Positions 54,704 to 62,572 of a stretch of DNA of 64,000 nt are shown piece by piece. The stretch's first letter is position 1, and every line of letters begins with the position of its first letter. The notes below the pieces were generated by a model that did no database searches, had not been told where the DNA came from, and saw only the letters and a program-made list of their open reading frames with translations. Source of the DNA: Rheinheimera riviphila (GTDB lineage: Bacteria > Pseudomonadota > Gammaproteobacteria > Enterobacterales > Alteromonadaceae); assembly GCF_004005945.1 (NCBI RefSeq), contig NZ_SACS01000002.1, positions 186,001 through 250,000 of the forward strand. Direction: 5' to 3'. Position numbers and translations under genes: made by a program.

Positions 54704-56815
54704 CTAATTGCTGTTTTTTTCATCGGGCAACTGTAGAAGCTCCAGGCCACTTGCCAGTTTATTCCGTACATTTTGCCATTGACTGGTATTGTCAATGACG
54801 CGTGGCGTAATCAACAATAACAGTTCTGTTTTCGTTGTGGAATCTTTTTGTGATTTGAATAGGTTACCAATAATTGGCAAATCGCCTAAAAGTGGTACTT
54901 TCGTTTCAGAACGGTTGATATTTTCTGACATCAGGCCGCCGAGTAAAATGGTCTGACCGCTTTGTGCTATCACTTCGGTTTTTAATGTCCGTTCAAAAAT
55001 GGCCGGGTTGGTTGTCGCTGAAGAAAGCTCGGCGTCCCCGGAAATACTTTGATCAATTTCCATTACGACCAACCCTTGGGCACTAATCGAAGGTGTGACC
55101 GAAAGTTCGATACCTGTGCGGCGATAGCCCTGACTATTAACCTGACGTACTTCGTTCGGGTCTAACGGGTTCGATGTGGTTGCAGTCACTATAGGAAGGT
55201 CAGTGCCCACGGCAATAGTTGCAGTAACACCATCACGCACTACAATTGACGGACTACTTAATACATTGACCCGGCCATCCTTTTGCGTCAGCTGACCTAA
55301 TATTTTATCCACTCCGGCCGCATCGCTATAACTAAAGGAAGTACCACCAATCTCGGCTAACCCAAAAGCACCAATATCCCCCAGATTAAACCGGCCGTTT
55401 TTTAAAGCAAATTCAATGCCCATCGCAAATTCATCGGTTAACGTGACTTCAGCAATGGTCGCTTCGAGGATAATTTGTTTTGGCATGGTATCGAGGCGTT
55501 GAATCATCGGTAACAAGCTTTGGTAATCTTTGCCTGATGTATAAAAAATTAAAGCGTTCGCGCGTTCATCGACCGTCATCCGGACGTTTTCATTCTGGGC
55601 GGAACTAACACCGGGCTTGCCTGTTGTCGCCGCAGCGCCAGTACGGATATTGGATGCGTTGCCAGCATTGGCTTCAGGTGTTTCCGACATTGCAGAGCTG
55701 GTATCACGACGTTGATTGACCTGCTCATTTTCCTGCCCCAGCAATGAAGCCACCGATTGGCCTAAATCTGAGGCCCGGGCATACCGCGGGTAAAACATAA
55801 AATACTGTTTGTCGGTGCCCTGACTAGGCTTATCCAGCTGCGCCGCCCAATAATTGACGCGTTCGACGTAAATTTTATCGGCAGCAAACATGGCGATAGC
55901 ACCAATTTGTTCAATTGGGATCAATACCAAATTGCGGTTACCTGGCTTGTTGATATCAACCGGCAACCCTTCACTCGCCAGTAACTCGGCAATTTTTTTA
56001 CTGAAATCTTCGGCGGTAATATAAGTTAAACGGAGTAAACCGACATGTCGGCCGCGCACTGATGGGTTATCCAACATATTTAACAGTTCAATTGCCCGTA
56101 AAATATCGTTGCGCTCACCGGTAATATAATATGCACTCTGACCATCAGCAGGCATCACCTGGGTATTGCTTAAATCGCGGATGGTGCGTTCGATCGACAG
56201 ATCCTGATTATATAACACCGGCACTAACTGGGTAATTTGTCCTGGCACATTCGGTACATCAGCCGGGTTACGACCGTATCCCAGCACCGAAGATCCAGGT
56301 TTGCTGGCATCTTTTGGATGGATAAAGTACACATTGTCTTTCAGCGAAACTGCGATATTGCGACTGGCCAATAACTCAGAAATCAACACAAACAGTTGCC
56401 GGGGACTCACCGCTTCCTGCACATTCAGGCTCAGGGGGTCGCTCAGATTGGCGATACCATCGGCAATCACGTAGTTTACTTTTAATAACTCACCAAATAC
56501 CGTATGGATCAGCTCGTCGCCGGCCATCGCATCAACGGCGATAGTCAGCTCCCCTAAATTACTAAAGCGGGACGACAAATCGAGCTGGCTTTGTAACCGC
56601 TGCCGTTGATTGGCTAATGGCGTAAGTTGCTGATACCCGGATTGCGTCAATTGGCTCTGCTCAGCAGCCGCTAACTCAGGCTCTGTCGCCGTGATGTCCG
56701 AGGCTCCTGATATTTTGGCCGCAGGAATTTTTACCGGACCGGTCGCGGTGGCGCAAGAAGCGAGTACCGATAAAGCCAGTAGTGACAGACTGGTGTGTTT
56801 AACAAATATCTTCAT
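54704..56815 (-). CDS. gspD: Type II secretion secretin, lipoprotein (GspD-like)
   Basis: This is the outer-membrane secretin channel of a type II secretion system. I start at 56815 (MKIFVKHTSLSLLAL), which gives 703 residues with a lipobox LASC (Cys21). N0/N1-type domains are visible (VNYVIADGIANLSDPLSLNVQEAVSPRQLFVLISELL near 130). A Ser/Asn/Thr-rich linker lies near 360-400, and the secretin core has PKQIILEATIAEVTL near 438, VGTDLPIVTAT near 530 and GQTILLGGLMSENINRSETKVPLLGDLPIIGNLF near 615. The lipidated N-terminus resembles XpsD. It is the last gene of the operon. Confidence 0.93.
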   Translation of the reverse strand: MKIFVKHTSLSLLALSVLASCATATGPVKIPAAKISGASDITATEPELAAAEQSQLTQSGYQQLTPLANQRQRLQSQLDLSSRFSNLGELTIAVDAMAGDELIHTVFGELLKVNYVIADGIANLSDPLSLNVQEAVSPRQLFVLISELLASRNIAVSLKDNVYFIHPKDASKPGSSVLGYGRNPADVPNVPGQITQLVPVLYNQDLSIERTIRDLSNTQVMPADGQSAYYITGERNDILRAIELLNMLDNPSVRGRHVGLLRLTYITAEDFSKKIAELLASEGLPVDINKPGNRNLVLIPIEQIGAIAMFAADKIYVERVNYWAAQLDKPSQGTDKQYFMFYPRYARASDLGQSVASLLGQENEQVNQRRDTSSAMSETPEANAGNASNIRTGAAATTGKPGVSSAQNENVRMTVDERANALIFYTSGKDYQSLLPMIQRLDTMPKQIILEATIAEVTLTDEFAMGIEFALKNGRFNLGDIGAFGLAEIGGTSFSYSDAAGVDKILGQLTQKDGRVNVLSSPSIVVRDGVTATIAVGTDLPIVTATTSNPLDPNEVRQVNSQGYRRTGIELSVTPSISAQGLVVMEIDQSISGDAELSSATTNPAIFERTLKTEVIAQSGQTILLGGLMSENINRSETKVPLLGDLPIIGNLFKSQKDSTTKTELLLLITPRVIDNTSQWQNVRNKLASGLELLQLPDEKNSN

Positions 56816-56828
56816 AAAAAACCTACTG

Positions 56829-57335
56829 TTAAGGAGCCACTGCAGGTGGCTGCTTTTTCTCAAATAAGCGTAAAGTGACAGTCGCATCACCTTGTTGGAT
56901 AGTGACAGAGCTGCGATCAATGGCAACAACAGATAATTCGGTATTCCCCTGAGCAAGCCCCCAATGCTGCAGCTTGCCACTGACAGTAGCGGCTGCTGGC
57001 TGCACTGCTAAGATGGCGTAATATTGCTGCTTGTTCTGGTAAATCGCATAAAGCCCCAGGTAATAATCGCCCAGTTGTTTGGCATCAACTGGCTTGTTGC
57101 TGGTTGCATGTTGTTGATCGTCGGCAGGACCTGCCTGCTGATAGCTTTGTAACTGACTGATCAATTGTGCCGGCACCACAGGTGCTTGCTGAACCTCAGG
57201 TAACGAAGCTGGCTGCCAGGCTTTGTCCAGATGCGGCAAAGGCGACCAGACACGCAGCCAGAGGTCAACCACGGCAATCAGCATGGCTATGGCCAGCCAG
57301 ATGTAATGCCCCGCTTGTAACTGGAATCGATTCAT
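56829..57335 (-). CDS. Type II secretion GspN/GspC-like protein
   Basis: This 168-residue single-pass protein has a membrane helix at 11-30. The C-terminal domain resembles the GspC/PilP homology region (YYLGLYAIYQNKQQYYAILAV, then GLAQGNTELSVVAIDRSSVTIQQG). In T2SS this domain contacts the secretin N0 domain. Position between M and D is that of xpsN in Xanthomonas. No separate GspC is seen in the visible part, so it likely fills that role. Confidence 0.7.
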   Translation of the reverse strand: MNRFQLQAGHYIWLAIAMLIAVVDLWLRVWSPLPHLDKAWQPASLPEVQQAPVVPAQLISQLQSYQQAGPADDQQHATSNKPVDAKQLGDYYLGLYAIYQNKQQYYAILAVQPAAATVSGKLQHWGLAQGNTELSVVAIDRSSVTIQQGDATVTLRLFEKKQPPAVAP

Positions 57336-57883
57336 TGCGCGGACTCCAACTGATAAAGCACATCAATCGTCAATTGCTGCTCGGCCTGATTGTCCATCTT
57401 AAGCCCCCCGCTCTGATTGATTTGACTCGCTTCAATACTCGCGCTTGGGAAACGTTGTTGTAAGGTAATACCTGCAAGCGCCAGTTGATGCAATTTCCCG
57501 CTCAGCCGCAATTGGATCCTGCCGATCTGAAAACCAGCGGCAGCAAATTCCCGTTCGCCAACCCAGTCGAATAATTCAACTTTCACTTGCTGCTGCTCAA
57601 ACAACAGCTGCCAGCTGTTTTGTGTCTGCAGCGCCATCGCCTGGGCATTTTCGGCGACAGGCAGCTGTTGTTTTAAATCGGCTAACCGTTGTTGTAAGGT
57701 GGTTAAATCCTGATGAAGCGGTTCGGCAATTTGTTGTAATGCAAATACCTTGGCCAGTCGCTGGTTGCTGATGCTGAGTTCGTCAAGCTTGGCCGATTGT
57801 CCTTGATACCAGGGTTGAACCACAAACTTCAGCAGCAACAGCAATCCGAGAACTGCCAACAATAATGGCTTATTTTTCAGCAT
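57332..57883 (-). CDS. gspM: Type II secretion GspM-like protein
   Basis: This is an inner-membrane platform protein of T2SS that pairs with GspL. It is 183 residues long. A membrane helix lies near 6-24, followed by a helical region (LAKVFALQQIAEPLHQDLTTLQQRLADLKQQLP) and a ferredoxin-like periplasmic domain. It is recognised mainly by size, layout and position between L and the N/C-like gene. It overlaps both neighbours. Confidence 0.78.
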   Translation of the reverse strand: MLKNKPLLLAVLGLLLLLKFVVQPWYQGQSAKLDELSISNQRLAKVFALQQIAEPLHQDLTTLQQRLADLKQQLPVAENAQAMALQTQNSWQLLFEQQQVKVELFDWVGEREFAAAGFQIGRIQLRLSGKLHQLALAGITLQQRFPSASIEASQINQSGGLKMDNQAEQQLTIDVLYQLESAQ

Positions 57884-59009
57884 CGGCAGCTCCGGCAGTA
57901 AGTGTCACCTGAATATGGAACTGCTCTAACTCATTTGCTCTGCGGGTTGGTGCTGCAAACACAGCGGCTGCAACGCCCGGAGTTTTCTGTAAGTTGCTCA
58001 GAACATCTGTGGCACGGACAGCGGTACCACGCAATTGCAATTGTAAGCCCTGCTGCTCCACCACCGACAAATTTACATTCGCCCCAACTAACGCGGTAAT
58101 CAACTGCCAAACCGGTGCGATCATCGTCGTGTTTTGCTGCTGAGTGGCCACTGCTGAGATTTGGGTGGTAAGTTGTTGATGTTGTTGCTGCGCAGATAAC
58201 AGTTCATCCATCTGCGGGCCTAAAGCATCAATATCAGCTTGCCGTTCGGTCAGTTGCCAGTTGACTAACCAGCTACTCGTCAATAAATGTAATACCAGCA
58301 CCAGCGCAGGGATCGCCAACAGCGGGCGCCAGTCAGGTAGCACATGCGCAATTTTTGCCTGGTAAAAGAGTGCAGCGAGTTGTTTCGCTGACAACTTTTT
58401 TAGCCCCTGAACATACAAGCCCGCCAGAGCGGTCGCAGGCAGATCAACATGCGGCACCGTCTCTGACACCCCTTGCGCCAGACGAAACATGGCTAAGTTT
58501 TGTACCAAAGCGTTGGGGCGCTGTGAAATAACGCCTTGCGCGCCACAAAAGATAAACCAATCAGGTGCAGTCTGAATTTGCATCGTCGCCGGCCATTCAG
58601 TGCGCGACAACGCTAATAACAAAGATTCAGGCAGCAAAAAACAAGGGTGTTGCAAAGCATCGAGCAAGCTTTGATCAAACACATAACTGGTAACACGCCG
58701 CTGATTATGCTCCGCTTGAGCAATCAGATGCAGTGCATGCGATGGATAATCTTGCTGTAGTACAGCACGCAAGTCGTTGGCATCAACAATTGGATAATAC
58801 CTTTGGTATTCTGCGTACAACGACCGGGGGATAATCCGGAACAAACCGATGGCAGGGTTTGACGCACCCGGTTGCCAGCTACCATTGCTATAGTGTAAAG
58901 CGGTACAGAATGTAGTGCTTTGGATACCAACAAATCGGGCCACAAACCAGTGACTCCATTTTTGCCAGACATTAAATGAAGGTTCAGGGACTGACGGAGA
59001 GGTCTGCAT
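57870..59009 (-). CDS. gspL: Type II secretion GspL-like protein
   Basis: This is an inner-membrane platform protein that links the GspE ATPase to the pseudopilus machinery. It is 379 residues long. An actin-like cytoplasmic domain covers 1-230, with a membrane helix near 238-256 (LLAIPALVLVLHLLTSSWLV). A periplasmic PilN/ferredoxin-like domain follows, with coiled-coil spacing near 270-300. It overlaps gspK by 26 bases and gspM by 14. Confidence 0.8.
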   Translation of the reverse strand: MQTSPSVPEPSFNVWQKWSHWFVARFVGIQSTTFCTALHYSNGSWQPGASNPAIGLFRIIPRSLYAEYQRYYPIVDANDLRAVLQQDYPSHALHLIAQAEHNQRRVTSYVFDQSLLDALQHPCFLLPESLLLALSRTEWPATMQIQTAPDWFIFCGAQGVISQRPNALVQNLAMFRLAQGVSETVPHVDLPATALAGLYVQGLKKLSAKQLAALFYQAKIAHVLPDWRPLLAIPALVLVLHLLTSSWLVNWQLTERQADIDALGPQMDELLSAQQQHQQLTTQISAVATQQQNTTMIAPVWQLITALVGANVNLSVVEQQGLQLQLRGTAVRATDVLSNLQKTPGVAAAVFAAPTRRANELEQFHIQVTLTAGAADAEK

Positions 59010-59883
59010 AACTGTTTTTATAATAATCCCAAAATTGAAGTGGTTGTTCCGCTGTAGGTTCCAAATTTACGGAAAACTGCCGCGAAAGCTTAACACCGTT
59101 TCGATCGACTGTGAAGCGCAGCTGCAGGCCCTTGCTGGTGGTGAAACCGACAAATTCATCTTGTTCGATACCGGTTAACTGGCTAAATCGGTCCGGGGTT
59201 AAGGTGCCTTTGTCACGCTCTGCTAATACCTGTTTTAATTGTACCGGGTCGATATAATACCGAAGCATTTGTTCCGGCATCGCATACAGGTTTTGATATT
59301 TTTTGGGGAACAAAGTGATATAAGGTGAAATTTTTTCGATCAAATCAGGCGTAAACCCTTTAATTACACGAAGCTCGGAAACATCCTGAATCGTACTGTT
59401 ACGCACTATGACTGACGTAGTATAATCAGCTTGTTCGGCGCCACCAAAACGGGTCTCGTCGTCGCTATCCTGCCAGTCGTCGATGGCTGCGACTAAACTA
59501 CGAGCCAATACGTCGTCATTCGTGATCCCCTGCAACATGGGGAGTAATCCTGCTGGCGACAACAACGATTGCAAGCCACTGGTATCTTCTATTTGCACTC
59601 TGGCTTCGCCAAATAGAAATTCGGCATTGTCAAACGACCAGCGTTTTGGCAGTTCCATGGCACCATCAATGTAACGACGGCGGTGGTGCGTCAGCAGGGC
59701 AAACAAGGTTTCAGCTTCAACACTATTGAGCATGGCAGTCGCTTCGGCACGGGCTATTGCAAGCTCAGCCAGTTTGACATGGCGTTGTGCAGATGCATGA
59801 ATTGCCAGCAACATCACCATCAAAATAGCGCTGAGCAGTAGCACCTGTAATAACGCTATGCCCTGATTTATCGAATATTTCAT
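58984..59883 (-). CDS. gspK: GspK, minor pseudopilin
   Basis: GspK caps the pseudopilus tip together with GspI and GspJ. It is 299 residues long. The prepilin-like start NQGIALLQVLLLSAILMVML lacks the usual Glu at +5, as is normal for GspK. The conserved VAAIDDWQDSDDETR near 150-165 (calcium and helix-hairpin region) and a large C-terminal domain are visible. It overlaps gspJ by 4 bases. Confidence 0.92.
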   Translation of the reverse strand: MKYSINQGIALLQVLLLSAILMVMLLAIHASAQRHVKLAELAIARAEATAMLNSVEAETLFALLTHHRRRYIDGAMELPKRWSFDNAEFLFGEARVQIEDTSGLQSLLSPAGLLPMLQGITNDDVLARSLVAAIDDWQDSDDETRFGGAEQADYTTSVIVRNSTIQDVSELRVIKGFTPDLIEKISPYITLFPKKYQNLYAMPEQMLRYYIDPVQLKQVLAERDKGTLTPDRFSQLTGIEQDEFVGFTTSKGLQLRFTVDRNGVKLSRQFSVNLEPTAEQPLQFWDYYKNSYADLSVSP

Positions 59884-60584
59884 ATAAAATCCTGGCTTTG
59901 ATCTGAACGCTTTAGCAATGACTGGGTTCGTTCGGCGACCGGCAATTGCCAGTTAAAACCTGACAAATTTATAGAAACAAGAATAGGGTGAGTACGCTGT
60001 ATCAGAGCGTCATGCTCTGGCAACCATTGATAATTAATTTTAAGAACGTTGCCGGCGTCATCAATCCGCTGATTGATGTCCAATGCTGATTCGGTGTAAT
60101 ACGCAAATTCAATGGATAATTGATCTTCCGACACCACCAGGCGATGGGCAAATGGTAATTGCTGTTGCGCCCTGACTAACGGCGCTTCAGCCAGGGATGC
60201 TTCTTCATACACCAACTGATATTTACCGTCAGGTCGGATTTCCTTAAAAACCCGGATGACAGCGGGTGCGCCGGGATTAAACACAGGGGCCACTGTCACA
60301 GCGGTGAAACCTTCAGTACGGCCAAGAAAATAGAAGCTCTGCTGCTGATTTGACATCACCATATACGGTACTATGCCGTGCAGCGCAGTCGAGACCAAAT
60401 CATAACGACGCAACTGTTGAAAACCGCTGTCAATCTTGCTCAGATTGCGTTGCCACTGGGCTTGATAAAGCTGATAGCCGTACATTGCCGTCGCCAATAC
60501 CACCAGCAGGATACTGGTCGCGATCAGCAATTCGACCAGGGTAAAGCCGGCTGCTACTCGGCGAATGCGTTTTGTGCTGTCCAT
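59880..60584 (-). CDS. gspJ: GspJ, minor pseudopilin
   Basis: GspJ is a minor pseudopilin of the tip complex. I start at 60584 (MDSTKRIRRVAAGFTLVELL), which gives 234 residues. The longer frame to 60743 adds 53 unsupported residues. The prepilin peptidase site AG|FTLVELLIA is complete with Glu at +5. A beta-rich globular domain follows. It overlaps gspI by 31 bases. Confidence 0.9.
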   Translation of the reverse strand: MDSTKRIRRVAAGFTLVELLIATSILLVVLATAMYGYQLYQAQWQRNLSKIDSGFQQLRRYDLVSTALHGIVPYMVMSNQQQSFYFLGRTEGFTAVTVAPVFNPGAPAVIRVFKEIRPDGKYQLVYEEASLAEAPLVRAQQQLPFAHRLVVSEDQLSIEFAYYTESALDINQRIDDAGNVLKINYQWLPEHDALIQRTHPILVSINLSGFNWQLPVAERTQSLLKRSDQSQDFI

Positions 60585-60994
60585 GCCAGTTCCTTGTATG
60601 ACAGCTGCCGTTGTTGGTTGTCCAACGACAAGGTCAGATTGACCTGATAGAGCCGATATCGTGGCTGATAAGTTGTTGCCAACATTGTTTCTGGGTCGAT
60701 AATATTTGGTGGTGATGCAAAAAGTTGACTGGTCGCTTGCCATTGATAACTGATCCCGGAAAAAGCACCGTCGCCATGCAAGTTTTCCAACGGATTACTG
60801 CGAATTTGCGTTCTGATGGTATCCATAATCAATGGCAGCGGCGCCAGCATGTTGACGACATTTGCGGCCTTTTCGCTACTTTGGCGCGCAGTTTTGAAAC
60901 TGACGGCAGTCAAAGCAAGTACTGCAAACATAATCACTGCCGCGATTAAAACTTCAATTAAGGTAAAACCACGGTTATTGCGCTGCATAGCCAT
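60554..60994 (-). CDS. gspI: GspI, minor pseudopilin
   Basis: GspI belongs to the pseudopilus tip complex. I start at 60994 (MAMQRNNRGFTLIEVL), which gives 146 residues. ATG at 60988 is equally possible. The prepilin site RG|FTLIEVLIA with Glu at +5 is clear, followed by a short beta domain. Overlaps with gspH and gspJ indicate coupled translation. Confidence 0.88.
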   Translation of the reverse strand: MAMQRNNRGFTLIEVLIAAVIMFAVLALTAVSFKTARQSSEKAANVVNMLAPLPLIMDTIRTQIRSNPLENLHGDGAFSGISYQWQATSQLFASPPNIIDPETMLATTYQPRYRLYQVNLTLSLDNQQRQLSYKELAWTAQNAFAE

Positions 60995-61364
60995 CAGACA
61001 GACTGGGAAGTTTAAGTTCAAGGGCCCGCTTACCAGCCTGTACATTTAACAATGTCGCTGAATAAGCGCCGGTTTTATTGATTACCAGCTGCTGCGGTGG
61101 AAAAAACAACTGCTCAAAGTGCAGTTGCTGTTCGCCAGGCTGAACGTTCAACATTTTTCCATCAAACTTTAATGTAATGACAGTGCCACGGAAAAATGCC
61201 CGTTGCGACTGCTGCTGCAGTAAATCTTCGACTTGTTTCAGTTCCGCAATACGTTGACTCCGGCTTAACTGCTCTGCCCCAAGTGGCCCCACCAGCGCCA
61301 TCACCGCGCCCATCACCGCGATCACCACCAACAGCTCGATCAGCGTAAAGCCCCGGCGTGGCAT
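60975..61364 (-). CDS. gspH: GspH-like pseudopilin (possibly acting as the main pseudopilin)
   Basis: This 129-residue pseudopilin starts at 61364 (MPRRGFTLIELLVV), with a prepilin site RG|FTLIELL and Glu at +5. The downstream part (LLQQQSQRAFFRGTVITLKFDG) matches GspH-type proteins rather than GspG. It lacks the GspG pattern with the Tyr-Pro and calcium loop. In Xanthomonas xpsG precedes xpsH, but here gspF is followed directly by this gene. Either it serves as the major pseudopilin or GspG is encoded elsewhere. Confidence 0.75.
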   Translation of the reverse strand: MPRRGFTLIELLVVIAVMGAVMALVGPLGAEQLSRSQRIAELKQVEDLLQQQSQRAFFRGTVITLKFDGKMLNVQPGEQQLHFEQLFFPPQQLVINKTGAYSATLLNVQAGKRALELKLPSLSDGYAAQ

Positions 61365-61366
61365 GG

Positions 61367-62572
61367 TTAAATACCAACGTCAGTGGTGCCGGTGATGCTG
61401 AGCATCATAATCACCACCACGCCACCAACGATGCCGCCCATCACCACGATCAGCAGCGGTTCTAGCAGGCTGGTCATCCGGGTAACCCAGGACGAGAACT
61501 CGCGTTGGCTACGTTCGGCGATTTCGCGGAAAATCCGCGTTAATTCACCACTTTCTTCGCCAACCGCCAACAAGGATGCAAAAAAATCCGGATACAACAA
61601 AGTTTGACGTAACGCCCCACTCAGCGCATCACCCCGTTTAATTTTATTGATCGCAATTTCCAGCTCGCGCCGCACCAGCGAATTTTTAATATTGCCACAC
61701 GACAACATCAGCGCTTGATCAACCGAAACTCCGGCATTGAGCATCATCGCCAAACCGCTGTTAAAACGGATCCGCTCGACCAGCACCACGGCTTGTTTGA
61801 GCACCGGCAAATTCAACTGCCATTTTTGAAAAGAGTGTTGGAATTCAGGTTTTTGCAGTGCATGCTTCAGCAAAAATACCCCGCCGATGATCGCACCAAG
61901 CAAATACCATTGATACTGCCGCATCCAGGCCGAACTGCTTAACAACAGCTGGGTATACACTGGTAAATCTGTTTTGCCCTGAAACATGGTTTCAAGATTT
62001 GGTACCACATAATTAAAAATAAACACGATGGAACTCAGACATACAAACAGAATGACCATTGGATAGGTCAGTGCCTGCGTGACTTTTTGCTGTAAGTCGC
62101 GTTTAAATGCCAGATCGGCAGCAAGGCTACGAAACACATCCGGTAATTTGCCGGTGGCCTCACCAATGCTGACCAAATTGACATAAAGCGAGTCAAACAG
62201 TTTATCATCGGCCAGTTGCAGCGCCTGCGACAATTGTTTGCCGCCGCGCAGTGACTTGCTGATTTTATCCAGCAGTGTGGCCAGACCCGGCTTTTTATTG
62301 GTGCGATTTAAAAGCTCAATGCCTTTGTCAATTTTTAATCCGGCATCTAACAACACCGATAGTTCAGTGGTTAAAAATTCCAGATCAGATAACGAAACTT
62401 TGGCTTTGCCAAACGAAAAACCGGAACTTTCCAATTGCAGTGGCTGTAAAGTTTTGACCAATACACCTTGCTGACGCAACATCTGGCGGGCGCTGTCAAT
62501 TGAATCAGCGCTGATGTCACCACTGACTTTGGCGCCGGATTGATCAAAACCGCTGTATTGGAAATTGATCAT
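61367..62572 (-). CDS. gspF: GspF, type II secretion inner membrane platform protein
   Basis: GspF is the polytopic core of the T2SS inner-membrane platform. It is 401 residues long, the usual size. Two GspF domains are visible (DLEFLTTELSVLLDAGLKIDKGI near 62 and RFNSGLAMMLNAGVSVDQALML near 270). Three membrane helices lie near 170-190, 220-236 and 373-395. The motif VGEESGELTRIF near 338 is typical. The start overlaps the gspE stop (ATGA). Confidence 0.95.
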   Translation of the reverse strand: MINFQYSGFDQSGAKVSGDISADSIDSARQMLRQQGVLVKTLQPLQLESSGFSFGKAKVSLSDLEFLTTELSVLLDAGLKIDKGIELLNRTNKKPGLATLLDKISKSLRGGKQLSQALQLADDKLFDSLYVNLVSIGEATGKLPDVFRSLAADLAFKRDLQQKVTQALTYPMVILFVCLSSIVFIFNYVVPNLETMFQGKTDLPVYTQLLLSSSAWMRQYQWYLLGAIIGGVFLLKHALQKPEFQHSFQKWQLNLPVLKQAVVLVERIRFNSGLAMMLNAGVSVDQALMLSCGNIKNSLVRRELEIAINKIKRGDALSGALRQTLLYPDFFASLLAVGEESGELTRIFREIAERSQREFSSWVTRMTSLLEPLLIVVMGGIVGGVVVIMMLSITGTTDVGI

